Part shown: piece after piece, positions 1 to 11,558 of the stretch
Position numbering within the stretch: position 1 is the first letter of the stretch
Layout: every line of letters starts with the position of its first letter
DNA from: Linum tenue
Lineage: Eukaryota > Streptophyta > Magnoliopsida > Malpighiales > Linaceae
DNA: 64,000 bases
Assembly: GCA_946122785.1 (NCBI GenBank)
Contig: CAMGYJ010000011.1
Coordinates: forward strand, 40,264,513 to 40,328,512
Reading direction: 5' to 3'
The notes under the pieces: generated by a model
What the model was told of the DNA's origin: nothing
What the model saw: only the letters and a program-made list of their open reading frames with translations
Database searches by the model: none
Position numbers and translations under genes: made by a program

Positions 1-260
1 TTGAGGGATGCACTTACCTGGTGTGTCGAGATGGGACGTCACTCACATTCAATCAAGGGAGATTCCCAACTAGGTATCAACAGAGTTCTTTCTAGGCATC
101 GGTGGGATGCAATAGCTGGTTCTATCTTGGAGGAAATTGTGGGGATGTGCGATGTCAATCTCGGTTTTAATGTGTACTTTGTTGGCAGGTATTAGAACAG
201 GCTAGCTGATAAAGTGGTGAGGAAAGCCCTCTCACTCTTCTCGACGGGTTGTGTCCACTT
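1..260 (+). pseudogene. RNase H-like fragment of a LINE-type reverse transcriptase (RVT_3 family)
   Basis: The reading frame from base 1 matches the second half of the plant RNase H-like domain found at the C-terminus of non-LTR reverse transcriptases. A glycine followed by an acidic-Ser pair (GDSQ) is at about residues 20-23, the helix SILEEIVGMC follows, and the sequence ends in a VGRxxNRLADKVVRKAL tail. That tail fits the family pattern V-x-R-x-x-N-x-x-A-D. An in-frame TAG at 193-195 interrupts the Arg-Asn part of the tail, and there is no start because the window cuts the element. The frame stays recognisable to about base 240. This is a truncated, non-functional relic. Another LINE 3' piece lies at 62.8 kb, but I cannot tell whether they belong to one family. 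Confidence 0.6.
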
Positions 261-1628
261 TGATTTATGCACTTGGTTATAGAATTATAGTAAGAGAGTA
301 TACCGTTTAGATGTTGTATAAAATGATTATATTTCTTTTCTTCTCCCATTTGGGGTCAATATGTTTCAACGGGCTGAATTCGACATAATTATGTGAGGTT
401 TATGTTCTCTTTGTTATACCCACTTGTCATAGAACAATTCACATTCAGTATAACTTTATCCGCCGACCTGTTGTTTCGAATTAACAATCTTGGGTTTTTG
501 AACTAAACTAAAAACCATAGTACCATTGAGAATCTTCTACCCCACACAAACTATAAACTTAAATGAGCACCGGTACGATTGAACCTGACTTTGATACTGG
601 ACACTGCATCCACTTGTGCGCGCGCATACACACACATTATCGACAAAATAACTATTTGACGTAAGATACTATGTTTTCCCTTCCAATATACATTGTCGTG
701 GGATTTTTAAAAACAATTTTTTTTTTCAGATTCTCGATCTTTTTACTTCGAATTTTACCGTAATCGCTTGACCAACTCTTATCACAACACTTTTTTGTAT
801 AGATTGCTCTTTTTAATGTTTAATGAGTATATAGTTAAAGACTATCTTAGCCTAAAGTTGAAAGGTTTGTCAAACCCATTTGACACTGTTGAGAAATAAT
901 GATTGACATAAGAATATCAAGTTTGTATTTTCTAAGTGTTGGGAGTTTTAGGCAAATAATAGGCTTTATACAACGAGTAGCATTTGAAATCCACAAGATT
1001 ACACAAACATACTGAATTTATGGGCTAACCTGGTCCCTTAAAGCAATATTGCGTCGCCGTTGGAAAGCGTTCGAGACAAGTGGTGTGTAACATAGTGGTG
1101 AACACCATGGGGCTCTTTCACCATTCCCCTTCATTTGTGCTTGCGATAACTATTAATATAGTTACTAGCTATGGAAGTCAAAATCTTTGGTAATTATATG
1201 ACATTTCATAGTTTGTCATAATGATATCATATGAGATATTAATTTATTGGAGTGGAAATTTTCCATGTTGTAGAGATAAGAAGAGGATCGAAGATCCAAA
1301 TTGTGTTATGTTGATGAGTGATATGTTTAGACTTGGGTCTTGTTCAGTTTTACAAGCTCTTGAGCTAGATCGACTTGGTATATCTCTAGCTTGCATTATA
1401 AGATGTCTCGAAGGTGTGAATTTGGAGCCAACTAGGGTAGTAATTCATAAGTGACTTCATATATAGCTCGCCAACTAACTTAGTTATTATCTTTTGGATT
1501 GCTTTGGTTACATAGTTTCTATTATAAAGTGACTCGATCATTTGACTCTGCTCTTATCCCCAGTCAACAGCAGTCCATGGAAATAAATTGGAACGTGCAA
1601 GAGCATGCGGATTGAGTTCATGCAATGA
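261..1628. other. AT-rich intergenic stretch, no gene recognised
   Basis: No convincing exon, RNA gene or terminal repeat was found. An open frame at 1221-1454 (+, 77 codons) has no family signature that I recognise. The sequence is AT-rich with a short CA/CG-rich tract near 615-635. Confidence 0.5.
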
Positions 1629-1852
1629 GGTAGAAGCATTGGCGGAGCTAGGTGAGGAGTTGTGGGGTCCATGGACCCACTTGGAAAATGAATATACATT
1701 AAAAATGATGGATTTTTAAGATGAGGTTAGTAAATTTAGAACAAAGGACCCCCTCTTTCCGAGACAATGATTTTACTATCGAGTCAAACTTCGTATTTGG
1801 TTATGTTTGGACCCCACTAAATCATATCTCTAGCTACGCCAATGGGTAGAAG
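1629..1852. mobile_element. hAT-like MITE with perfect 8-bp target-site duplication
   Basis: The element itself is 1637-1844 (208 bp). It starts CATTGGCGGAGCTAG and ends CTAGCTACGCCAATG, which are inverted copies with one mismatch. Both sides carry the identical octamer GGTAGAAG (1629-1636 and 1845-1852). An 8-bp duplication is the signature of hAT-superfamily transposition. The interior has no coding capacity and includes two GGACCCC-type blocks. The intact duplication indicates a clean insertion. Confidence 0.9.
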
Positions 1853-3459
1853 AACAACAAACTCTACAAGAAAAGAGGATTCTAGTCACAATATGTAGGC
1901 TTGAGACCTTCTTTCGCACTAAAAAATAAAAATATATCAAGAATCACGAGAAAAAAACTTAGTATTGTACAAAAATAAAGAATAATAAAAAAAAGAACAT
2001 GAAAAATCTCGCCATGTTAATGGCGGGTAAATATTAACTAGCCAACGAAAATTTTAGGAGGGAAAAATAAACCCTCCAATTTTGTTGTCCAATCAAAATT
2101 TGAGAACTAAAAAATTTTCACACAACCCACGTTCTCAAACAGTCCCAAATCTCAAAAGAAAAGAGGGAAATGAAAATCTGATCCCTTATCTCAACACATC
2201 TCTTCTCTGCACTAGATCTCTCAAAACTATCCGACTCCTCTGCTCATCTTCATCTCCAACGGATCAGAGCTCCATATATTCGATGTCATGGAAGTGACCT
2301 ACACCAAGAAGGCCCCTTTGTCCATAGTTTATGTGGCCAGGCGGAGAAGCTCAACGGTGTTTGCGGTTTTGCTGTAGAGGATGATTCAAGGAGCCGATGT
2401 CCCCGTGGAGTACGTCGACGGGATTTAGTAAGGAGGCCCAGATCCCATGTCTACGGCGGAGAAGAAGATGGTACGGATGCGTTAAGGAGCGCGCGGCCGA
2501 AGGAGAGTGTCCCTGTTATAAATTGAGTTGGTTCCAAGAGAGCGATTCTAATTAAGAAGATGACTGAATCCACTACTACGTTGCTGATGGGTACCACGCG
2601 TACTCCCTCATCAGCATCTCTGCGCGGCTCCACCAATTATAACTGCTTACTTGCATGCCGGCGGTGGAAGTAGAGGGATTAAGCAGCAATAGAGTCCGGG
2701 TTCTGCGAGGAAATTGGCAGCCACGGTTTGGGAGATGAAACAGATCCCGTCCCCGAAGATGCCGCAATAGTAGGCTCGGCAGAGAGGTGCAGTGTTCACT
2801 TACAATCTTATTTCTTTTCGATTAAGTTGAGGAGGCTGTTGTTTGGCACTACGGTTTCTTGATGTTCAGTCTGGGTCTGGCTCTACAGTTCCACAATCTT
2901 TATTCGATGAGATTCTTGTTGAACTTCTTGTGTACGCTTCTGAATGTCGTTGATTATTGTGTTGCATGTAAGGTCCTGGATGCTGAATCAAATAGGGCGT
3001 ACCAAGGAGGTCCGCCAGAGATTACATTTCATCATGAGGCTGGTTTCCGGGATACGAGTTCAATTAGTTCTTGTTGTACAAGGGTCTTGTTTCTCTCTGG
3101 TGAAAATAGCAATGGTAGAAGCAAGGAATATATCCGTTGAGTGGATTCTTGTGTTGCAATTGCTATCTAGAGACAGAAAGAACAGTTAACTATTGAGGTC
3201 AATATTCTGATTCTAGATGCATGCATAATGAAAACTGAATTTGTTTTTTCTTTTTCTTCATGATTGTATTCTCTTGGGACTTTTGGCTTCTATAATGCAG
3301 CTAAGCAAAATAGACGCACGTCTCGTGAGAATTGTGACACGGACGCAGCATTTAGAATTCAAATTATTTGAAGGTTTGTAAACTAAACTTATTTACCAAT
3401 GTCTGCTGCAATCTGTGGATAAACTTTGTTATATTTGACCTTGACACTTCTCTTAATAG
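1853..3459. other. No gene resolved; possible decayed exon fragments
   Basis: Several short frames look exon-like but do not join into a model. One starts at ATG 2290, reads MEVTYTKKAPLS and stops after about 25 codons. Another lies near 2970-3060 and contains YQGGPPEITFHHEAGFRD. The region is richer in G+C than its upstream flank, which suits shuffled gene sequence. I do not recognise a family. Confidence 0.3.
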
Positions 3460-4450
3460 GCTCATGTAGAGGATCTAGCTGAGAAAGATGCCACAGAAAA
3501 GTCTGAAGAAGCCACCGAAGCATTCTCAAAAAGCTGTTAGGGGAATTATTGATACTTCAAGGAACCTACCGGAGAAAAAGGGCTTGCAATGGTCGAGTAT
3601 GAAGGTCCTGATCACGACCTACTTAAACTGTTAAGGTCTGCTCAATATGTGGAGGAAGTATGTATCATAATGGAATCTACCTCAGTATTAGATTATGATT
3701 CATGCCTCATATTTTATGGCCACAAATTGGTTGCTAAAAGTTTCAACTCTACCTTTTTGTTTCCTCAATTCAAGTTCATTTATTACTTGCTTACACAGTA
3801 CCTGGTGGATAGGTGAAATTCGGTACTTTCATTTTCAGTTGTGCTGTCATCTTGTTGTCTAATATGGTTAAAAGAATTGATATGGATAAAAGTAGTAAGG
3901 AAGCTAATTCTGTCATGGAGTCTGCAGTGGTTTCCCTCGACTTTATCCCCTCCTAAAATGTATTTACTGTTTGGTTCATCAATACTGTGAGTTCTTGTTG
4001 CTTTCAATTTCTATTCACTTCACCTACTTTTTATATCTTTTTCTCTCTCCAGGAATTGAGGAACCACAAAGAACTAGTTGAGGTTGATTGCTGTGAGAAT
4101 GGAGAGGAGCTTTCCATTGTCTGCGTGAAGGAGAAGATCATTCTAGGCAACTCGTATGGAACTATGAAGGTAAGTGTTAACCATCTTACTCAACTCTAGT
4201 AATCAAGAACATCTTGTGAACACAAAACTTGGTCACCGTTTTTCAGTTAGCTGTTGAACCAGTTACATTAGTTTGGTTGTCAGTTACCTGGTAATTGATA
4301 TCTATCTCTAGTCCTCTCTTATCTAATAGATCTCATGAAAGTGTTTGTGTGGTGTCAGGCTCATTCCTGGAGCGACAAGTCCAAGTTGCTTAACGTACGG
4401 AGATATGCCGAGTGTCTGTCTCTGGTTAAGGGGAACCCTTTTGCTTTTGT
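3460..4450 (+). pseudogene. Unidentified exon-like fragments (shuffled gene pieces)
   Basis: Three pieces look like plant coding exons. The first, at about 3463-3530, is charged, reads EDLAEKDATEKSEEATEAF and then hits a stop. It resembles the acidic/basic coiled segment of plant ubiquitin-hydrolase-related proteins, a weak impression only. The second, 3588-3660, is a frame with VEYEGPDHDLLKLL. The third, 4052-4170, lies between an acceptor-like CAG and GTAAGT. It reads ELRNHKELVEVDCCENGEEL and may continue at about 4360 as AHSWSDKSKLLNVRRY. Stops separate the pieces. I cannot name the parent genes. The next fragment downstream is from dynamin, so this looks like a patchwork of captured sequences. 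Confidence 0.35.
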
Positions 4451-4553
4451 GTCTTTTCATTTCTGTTTGAACTTTGAATGTATTGATGTCTTTGTATTTT
4501 GTATTTTCTTAGTTTACTTCTAACTCACATTGCTATTTATTTATTTATTACAG

Positions 4554-4850
4554 TTTTTGTCATCTGTTAAGAGTGCTGGTAAATCTGATGTCTTGAACAG
4601 CGTAATTGGACATCCAGTTCTGGTGAGTTGCTCATCCTACATATTTCTCAGTCTTTTGAATAGAACTAGTGAATGCTTAGTCACGTGTGCCTCTTTTAAA
4701 ACTTCTCGTCATTTCCCCAGCCAACTGATGAAAATGGATAAACTCGAGTCTCCTATATGCATCGACTTGCAAAATGGTGGTTCCTTGAGCAGCAAGGCAA
4801 TTATTTTGCAAATCGACAAGAAGTTTCAAAAAGTTTCTGCAAGTTTGTAC
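4554..4850 (+). pseudogene. DRP2-type dynamin GTPase fragment (two exons, broken)
   Basis: Two exon remnants match the start of the GTPase domain of plant dynamin-2 (DRP2A/B), large GTPases of clathrin-mediated trafficking. Exon a (4554-4622) follows a TTACAG acceptor and ends at a GTGAGT donor. It contains SAGKS, the G1/P-loop lysine-serine, followed by VLNSVIGHPVL. The glycines before the P-loop are replaced (SVKSAGKS). Exon b starts at 4721 after CCCCAG with PTDENG and then meets a TAA at 4739-4741. After a one-base shift near 4750 it continues as CIDLQNGGSLSSKAIILQID and VSAS, the typical DRP2 sequence. The other roughly 900 residues of the family are absent. This is a captured or decayed gene piece. 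Confidence 0.8.
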
Positions 4851-5362
4851 CTACTACCTCTTGTTGGTTGTGAATGGTAATGGATGGCTTTTCCCATTAG
4901 TTCTTGTTATAGAGGTTCTGGTATCATTATTAAAATACTGAAACGATGTAAGTTGTATAACTACGTAGGCTGGTTCAAGTGCTGCTGTGGGAAAGATTGA
5001 AGCGATACTGCATTAGGAAAGGGACTCTAATAAGGTGAATTTTGCTACACTATCCTACTTACATAGTCAATTACTGATACTTTAGCCATTTACAGGATGC
5101 AAGAGGGGCTTTTGTATGTCGATGAAGCAGGTCGAGTCAATCCTCCAATGCAAGAGGGAGTTCTGTTTGGCAGACATGTTCCACCCATCCGGGTATGTTT
5201 CATTATTAATTCTAAGCAACATATATAAATGCAAGAGCTCTGATGCTATTATCTAGAAATACAACAATCTTTGTTCTTCAATGAATGTGGTAATCTTTGT
5301 TCTCCAAATCCAAATCCATAAAAAAAAAGCTAAACAAGCATAGATAGAGGCCAACTTCATGC
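4851..5362. other. Spacer between dynamin relic and FAR1-like gene
   Basis: There are a few short exon-like phrases on the plus strand. One near 4970-5005 reads AGSSAAVGKIEAI, and another near 5100-5190 reads EGLLYVDEAGRVNPP and PMQEGVLFGRHVPP. They have no recognised family and no continuous frame. The 3' untranslated part of the minus-strand FAR1-like gene probably also falls here. Confidence 0.35.
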
Positions 5363-8300
5363 TTAGTTGATGATGTTCTTTCCCCTGCCATTATCTCTAG
5401 TTCGTCTCCTCGTCTGTAACAACAAACACAAAATATATAATCACATATAATTACAGTTAAGCCAGATATTATGTATACTTGAACACATGACGTTGCGTCA
5501 CGTACCTGTGGAGGCTCATCAGTTGGAGGTTGCACACAAGTTTGTGCACGTTGACTGGGTTCTGCGCGCTCTCTGTTACCTTTAGTAGCACTTCTAGTAC
5601 GTGGCATGGTCTGTTACAAAAAAAGGTCCATACTTGTCACCACACTAATTCATAATGAATAGGTCGAGACATTAAGAAACTGGATACTGTCATTCCACTG
5701 ACCTTTGGGGGCCAGCTACCTTCTTCATCATTGTTGTCATCATTTTCTTCTTCATTTGTAGCTACTTTCCTCTGCTGTCATATAAAACGTTAGTGTTGTT
5801 AGAATAAAATTAGAAGATGAATTTAATTTGTTTCATAGGTAGTGTTGTTCACAACTAATAACTTCCCAGGTCCGTCTCGTGAACCATCAACAACCCCTTC
5901 GTTTTGTTCACCAGTAGTGTTATTGGACTGACCTTCAGTCTGCTTGGTACTACTCCTAGTCTTCCGCCGCTTCAGCAAAATGAAAGAAACTAGTGTTAAA
6001 ATCAGAAACTATAGATTTATTATACAAAGATATCATAAACCATGGAAATAAACACACTGTAAGATTCGTAAATTCACAGAATTAGCCTATTTAATTCACC
6101 TGCCGTGGTGGACTGTTTGGACCATTCTTATCTGAATAATCTGGTTCCTCGTTTCCATCATCATTTTCCTCATCTGACCCCGGTGATTTAGGACGTACAT
6201 ATCCCACAGGCTTATCACAGGTGCTTCTATAATGCCTTTCATCTCCACATCGACCACACTTCCGATGCTTCTTGTCCGACTTCTTCCGTTTTCCAGTTTT
6301 ACCACCTTTATATGCTACCTTCATTGGGTTTTTTACAGCTTTGTATTCTTCTGGTATCTCTATTGTCGACCTCTCAGTAGTACCAGTTTGCATGTTGTTC
6401 AACTGGTCACACGCAGTTGCCATTAACTTGTTTGCAAACTGAAAAGTATCCACTGTATTTGCCCCTAGGAAGCAAAACCGCGATGCTGAAAATTGCAGCA
6501 GCCCATACCTAACGTTAAATGGCCAAGGGTCATTGATATCCAGTGGTTGTTGCGTAACTTCTATAGTCTTAGGATTCTTGCTCCATCTTTTTAATGCCAA
6601 CTCTTCTGGAATCGTCGGTATGTTCTCTTCTTTCAATAAATAGAGAATACGGGAACATGGGATTCCCATGTATGCAAGTTTAGCACAACTGCACTCCATT
6701 TCCTTGGTTTCAACATCATATCTGACAGTGAACTTCTTCTGTTTTCCAAACAAGCTTACCTGATAATTGTGCACACTTCCATCTACCATAAAATTACTCT
6801 TGATACAACCCTCCACCATTCCAAGCTCCTTTTGAAACTTGCGGAATATCTTGTTAGTGAATATCTTTGCACCGCTTTCTTCAAGTGTTCTCAATGCTAG
6901 ATGTTTCATCTCCGGGACACTATGGGTAGATTGAAAATCCAATTTCACCTCATTTTCCCGCAACTCTCCAATCCATCGATCAAAATGGATAAAAACTCTA
7001 GCAAATTGTGGTTCTCGGTTACATACCTTCCTAGATGTGAGTTGATTCCTTCACATCTAGAGGTTGTTGACAAACCTGCAAAGAAGTAAGATCGGAGGTA
7101 TGTGTATGCCCATTCCCTTCGTCTGTCAAATAAATCCGAAACCCATTGACAATTTTCCAGTTTGTGACTCGAGACCAATTCCACCCATTTTTCTTCGAAT
7201 TCAACCGCTTCAAGATCAGCATATACAAACTTCTTCCATTCAGGCTCAAATGCTTTATTATTCTTCAGACGACTCACAATGTTCTTGGCGATATGCCATG
7301 AACATAATCGATGAGTTGCAGCAGGAAACACTTTTTGTATGGCATTTCTCATCGCTTTGTCACCATCTGTTACAATCGTACGAGGTTCTTTGTCTCCCAT
7401 TGCTTTCTTCAACTTCCCCAGAACCCAATCATAGCTCTTTTCTGTCTCGTTAGCCACTAAAGCACATCCAAATATACAGCTCTTGCGATGGTGATTGATA
7501 CCTAAAAATGATACAAAAATCATGTATAGTTACATAGAAGATAGAGTTGCATATCAATGTGGAGTGATGGAACGACTTTGACAAGGCAAAAGTTGAGCAC
7601 CTGAGAAAACAACTAGCGGCATGTTGTAAATGTTTTTCTTATATGTGGTGTCAAAAGCTAGCAAATCTCCAAAGCATGACATATCGGCTATGCTTATGCT
7701 GTCCGCCCAGAAAACACTACAAAGCCTCTTATCTTCATCGAAAGTGGGTTCGAGGATGAAGTGATTGTCTACGCTCATTTTTGACTTTAGATAAGCTAGT
7801 GCAGTAGCTGCATCACCTTCACTAATCCTATCTTCTCGATCTTTGGATGCAAAATTATGCAAATCCTTTTTCGTATGACCTACTTTGTCATAGCCGCCAG
7901 CTTTTTGAACATGCTGATTCATGATGTCGGCAATTTTCATGCCCGCATCTCGTTGGAATCGAACTTCAGATTTTGTTGCTTCATCTAAACCTCTATGCGA
8001 TCTCATATGATGCACCAATTGTGGACAAACGGGATCGTGGGTGTGGGTTACATTAAAAGCAACTATAGCATATTTAGAATCTAACCTGCCCAAGCCAACA
8101 AACATTAGTTCAATCAGTAGTAAATATGATTATGCATGTCAGAATACTACATTGTCACAATCATAATCGTAAATCTAGTTTGCTCTATCAAATTGTGAAT
8201 GGAAAGAACTTGTCATACCTGTCCAAGCGAACACGCATAAAAGCTTGACAATGAAATCGAGTATTCAAGCGCACAGCTTTCGTAAGCTCCTTTTTCCGTT

Positions 8301-8757
8301 TGCTTTTTGTTCCCGCAGCTGAACAAACAAACTTCCGAGAAGTTATTTCCCCCTTTTTGGTTTCAGTTTTCCTCTCAATTCTCACAGAGAAGCCCCAAGC
8401 TCTTGCATACTTGTTATAGAAATTGTAAGCGTCGTCAATGTTATTGAATTTCCGACCGATGACATCCTCTGCCTTAAGGTTGGCCAAAATTTCCATCTCC
8501 TCTTCTTCTCCGATCAAACGGACTTCGTCATGCTGAATTTCGGATGCAACTTCAGTCTCCTCTTCATCTCCACTCGAAGGGGTTTCTGACTCCAAAATGT
8601 TGGTATCAATTGGCAGATTTCTATTCCCTTCTCTCTCGGCATTCAAATCAGCATTATGCTGCGGTTGATCGGCAGCCTCTGCCTCTGCGGTTCGATCCGC
8701 TTCTCTCTCACTATTGAAACCAACACTTGTGCTAGGGTGATTCCCATCCTTTTCCAT
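5363..8757 (-). CDS. FAR1-RELATED SEQUENCE / MULE-transposase-like protein, seven exons, one frameshift
   Basis: FAR1/FHY3 proteins are transcription factors domesticated from Mutator-like (MULE) transposases. Exons by eye: 8757-8219, 8085-7601, 7501-6100, 5969-5856, 5774-5703, 5610-5506, 5413-5363, about 922 codons. All junctions are GT-AG; the exon 4 donor (5855) is the least certain. The FAR1 DNA-binding domain (about residues 100-196) has its zinc ligands: Cys in KFVCS, Cys in FHCQAF and the HTH pair. The MULE core keeps D325 (AFDTTY), D387 (VTDGDKA), CSWH and E492 (RCEGINS). The SWIM finger reads CSC...PCSR, so its last His is Arg. A knuckle CGRCGDERHYRSTC fits CX2CX4HX4C. The tail is acidic then basic. 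One base is missing in the A5 run at 6991-6995, shifting the frame after NLLEFL; downstream exons are otherwise in phase. This is a recent pseudogene or a sequence error. No TIRs were found. Confidence 0.85.
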
Positions 8758-9390
8758 GTGGGCAGCTGTTGTTGAGTTGCGCAGATGCTGTGTAGAAGAA
8801 ACCAGTTAGCCAATTCCAATATTCTGTGCGTACATGAACAGAAGCAACTGATCGTGAGGGACTTTGTGAAGGAGACGCTAACCTAAATCAACTCCTCCAA
8901 TTTTCTCTCTGCATACGTGTTCCTCACAATTCAAATCCGTATTTTTGTTTAATTTTTTTTTCAAGGATGCAGTTCCATTTCTTTGCTGAGATGATAACGG
9001 TACTATTTGGGAATATACTGCTTTGTTCCTTATTTCCAGCGTGCAGAAGTTTTTGTTATTTTTTTGAACTATGATAACGGGTAAAAAAATTGCTCTTCAA
9101 AAGATTTGCTACGTTATATTTTACAAATCTGAGGAGGCAGAACTTCCAGTATCGGACCTGACGGGTGGTTTGCAGCAAAAGAAAAAAAAAATCTCAACTG
9201 TAAGAGCTTAGTCTTGTCTTGTGGTTTGAGCCAATGCGAAGTCAGCCTATTTTGCTTGGTTACTCTAATTGCAGGGAGCTGAGAAATGCTCCAACCGTAG
9301 CCTGTGTGAGAAAAAACTTAACGTGATATTACCAGCAAGGCCACCTTTCCACCCTAGCAATTTTAAAACCTCACATGCGAAGAAGGTGTT
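8758..9390. other. Upstream region of the FAR1-like gene
   Basis: No coding sequence is recognised. Poly-T/poly-A tracts lie at 8957-8965 and 9181-9189. This would hold the promoter and 5' UTR of the minus-strand FAR1-like gene and the lost 5' part of the plus-strand Rieske pseudogene. Confidence 0.4.
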
Positions 9391-10567
9391 GGGGATGGAC
9401 GTGGTGGTGTGGTGAGACAGGAACGAGAATGCATGGAAGGTTTTTGACGATATGTTTCCTGACCGTGTGGGTCCATTGTCTGAAGGGAGGATTGATCCGT
9501 CGGGAAGGCTGCAATGCGTTTATCACGGTTGGTGTTTTGATGGCTCCGGCGACTGCAAGCTCATCCCTCAAGCACCTCCTGATGGCCCTCCAGTAAGTAG
9601 TAGTTGCTTATTGTGATCATATAGTTCCTGTTCCTTGATCGCTTCTTTCTATCATTATGGACACCGATTATTAATGTAGGGATGAACTTGGGGACATAAA
9701 ATTGCAGGTTCACACAAGTAAAATGGCTTGTGTTGCAGTTTATCCAACAATAGTGCATCATGACATCGTGTGGTTTTGTCCCAACTCTGATCCTCAATAC
9801 AGAGATATCTTTGGGAAAAAGAAGCCTCCTTTCATTCCACAGCTGGGTGATCCATCATTCACTAAGATAATAGGAAACCGAGATCATGGGTGTGGGTTAA
9901 AAAAAGCTCATTGCTCTGGAACTCTTATTGAAAATAATGTTGATGAAAATCGTTGCATTGGTTTTGAAATTAATCACTTACCTTTTGCGTATATTGGTTT
10001 AGGCATGATGTATTGATAGAGAATCTTGCAGATCATGCTCATCTTCCCTATGCACATTATGGGCTGGTACCAACACAGCCTTTGAAGGATAGATTTTGAT
10101 TACTGACGAGCCAATACTTCATTTGTCACTTGATTTCATTTTCTTTTTGATTTGTGAAGCTACTCAAGTTTCCTGCCAAGTCCGATGGTCTGGTTGTTGG
10201 CTTAAGACGATGGTTGAACAAGTATCCAGATAGTGAAGTTGATTGGAGAGGCAAGTATACGGCCGATCTTCCTCCAACTCCTCCCCGATAGCAACTTATG
10301 GATAGGTACTGGACGCATGTGGTGAACTGCACCAGCTGCAACCGTGCATACAAGTGTCTGAATGCTGCTGAGATCATTCTCAAGGTGCTTGCTATTGCCA
10401 TAATTGGCGTTGTTGCAGCAACAAAGCAAGGGATGATCTCAACTGCCACAAGAATTGGGCTGGCGATATTGGATGTGTTGTGTTATGCGGCTTCCAAGTG
10501 GCTGGCTCATTTCGTGTATGCAATTTTCGCTAACACGACTACAATCACTCATTTCCAGAAAAAGTGA
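9391..10567 (+). pseudogene. PTC52/PaO-type Rieske oxygenase pseudogene
   Basis: The parent family (PTC52, TIC55, pheophorbide a oxygenase) are chloroplast-envelope Rieske mono-oxygenases. Remaining exons: to 9592, 9708-9889, from 10003, and from about 10159 to 10567. Recognisable blocks are [30 protein letters not shown] (second Rieske half), the iron-site helix NLADHAHLPYAH with N/D/H/H kept, [16 protein letters not shown], and the C-terminal redox CTSC. Damage includes TGA at 9413-9415 in place of a family Trp. The first Rieske pair Cys-Pro-His has become Phe-Pro-Asp (codons 9455-9463), so no 2Fe-2S cluster could form. About 150 central codons are missing after the iron site, where the donor reads GA instead of GT. 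TAG at 10289-10291 and a one-base loss near 10521 complete the damage. It lies between, and opposite to, the FAR1-like and Ulp1 genes. Confidence 0.9.
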
Positions 10568-11558
10568 TGCTTTTTCTTTGAATTTTCGGACTAGGCGTAG
10601 CTTTGTAGTCGTAACTGCTGACGCTGAGATTGTAAATGGGTTGTTCGTGATCTCTACCGTGTGATACAGTAGGATTAGAAGCAGACCCATATCTAGTGTG
10701 TGTATGATAATAAAGCAAGCCAGATACTGAAATCATTATCGTTGCATAATGTGATGTTGCGCCATTTAGTATTTACTGTACAGCAACATCAATAATTTGT
10801 CTCCCCAACAGTGCAACCCTTTGAAGAGTCAAAAATAGTGATTTGGATTTGATGTTGATTGCATCCCACATTCTGGAGGCTCTTGTTCGAATCATCCCTT
10901 GAAATGGTTCTTCATCGAGGCTGTCTAGCAGTGTGTTTTCCATTGAAAATGCTTTGGAGTTGGAAGTGGGAATCCTTTATTTGCTTCCAACTTCTGTAAG
11001 TGTACAACTTGGTTGTGTCTTCTGGGAGTGGTGGATTTCAACTTCTGGTATGAGTCAGCGCATATTGAGAAATTGCTTTCTATGTGATTGTGAGGTGTGA
11101 TAAGGCAATTCAACTACTAGAGTGTAGTCTAAAATACACGGTATGATACAAATTTTATGATCCGAGTAAGAATAGAGTCTATGTATAGCTAGATGGTTTG
11201 ACTCGATCCAAAAGCAAACTAATATGATGTACAATCGTACATTGCTTTTTTCTGAAAGCAGAATGCTGTTCTTTTATTGCTCAAATACTCCTTGAAGTCG
11301 ATCTCTAGTTGGACAACATACCCATAAACCATGGAGAACTGCTGCCATCGTAGCTACAAACAACGATAACAAGCACAAATACAACACAACGATTCTACGA
11401 GCAAACAAAAAACAAATTTGGAAATTCCAATGCAGTAACGATCGTTTAGAAACAAAAGAAAATATGACAAAAACAAAAGCACCTAGCAGAAACTGCTCCA
11501 GTTCTTTGATTGGGAAAAAACAAATACATCAAAATCTTAGTGTCTTGCCATTCCCTAA
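10568..11558. other. No gene seen; 3' flanks of two convergent units
   Basis: This is non-coding sequence between the end of the Rieske pseudogene (+) and the stop codon of the Ulp1 gene (-). It probably holds the Ulp1 3' UTR. No terminal repeats or recognisable exon were seen. Confidence 0.4.
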
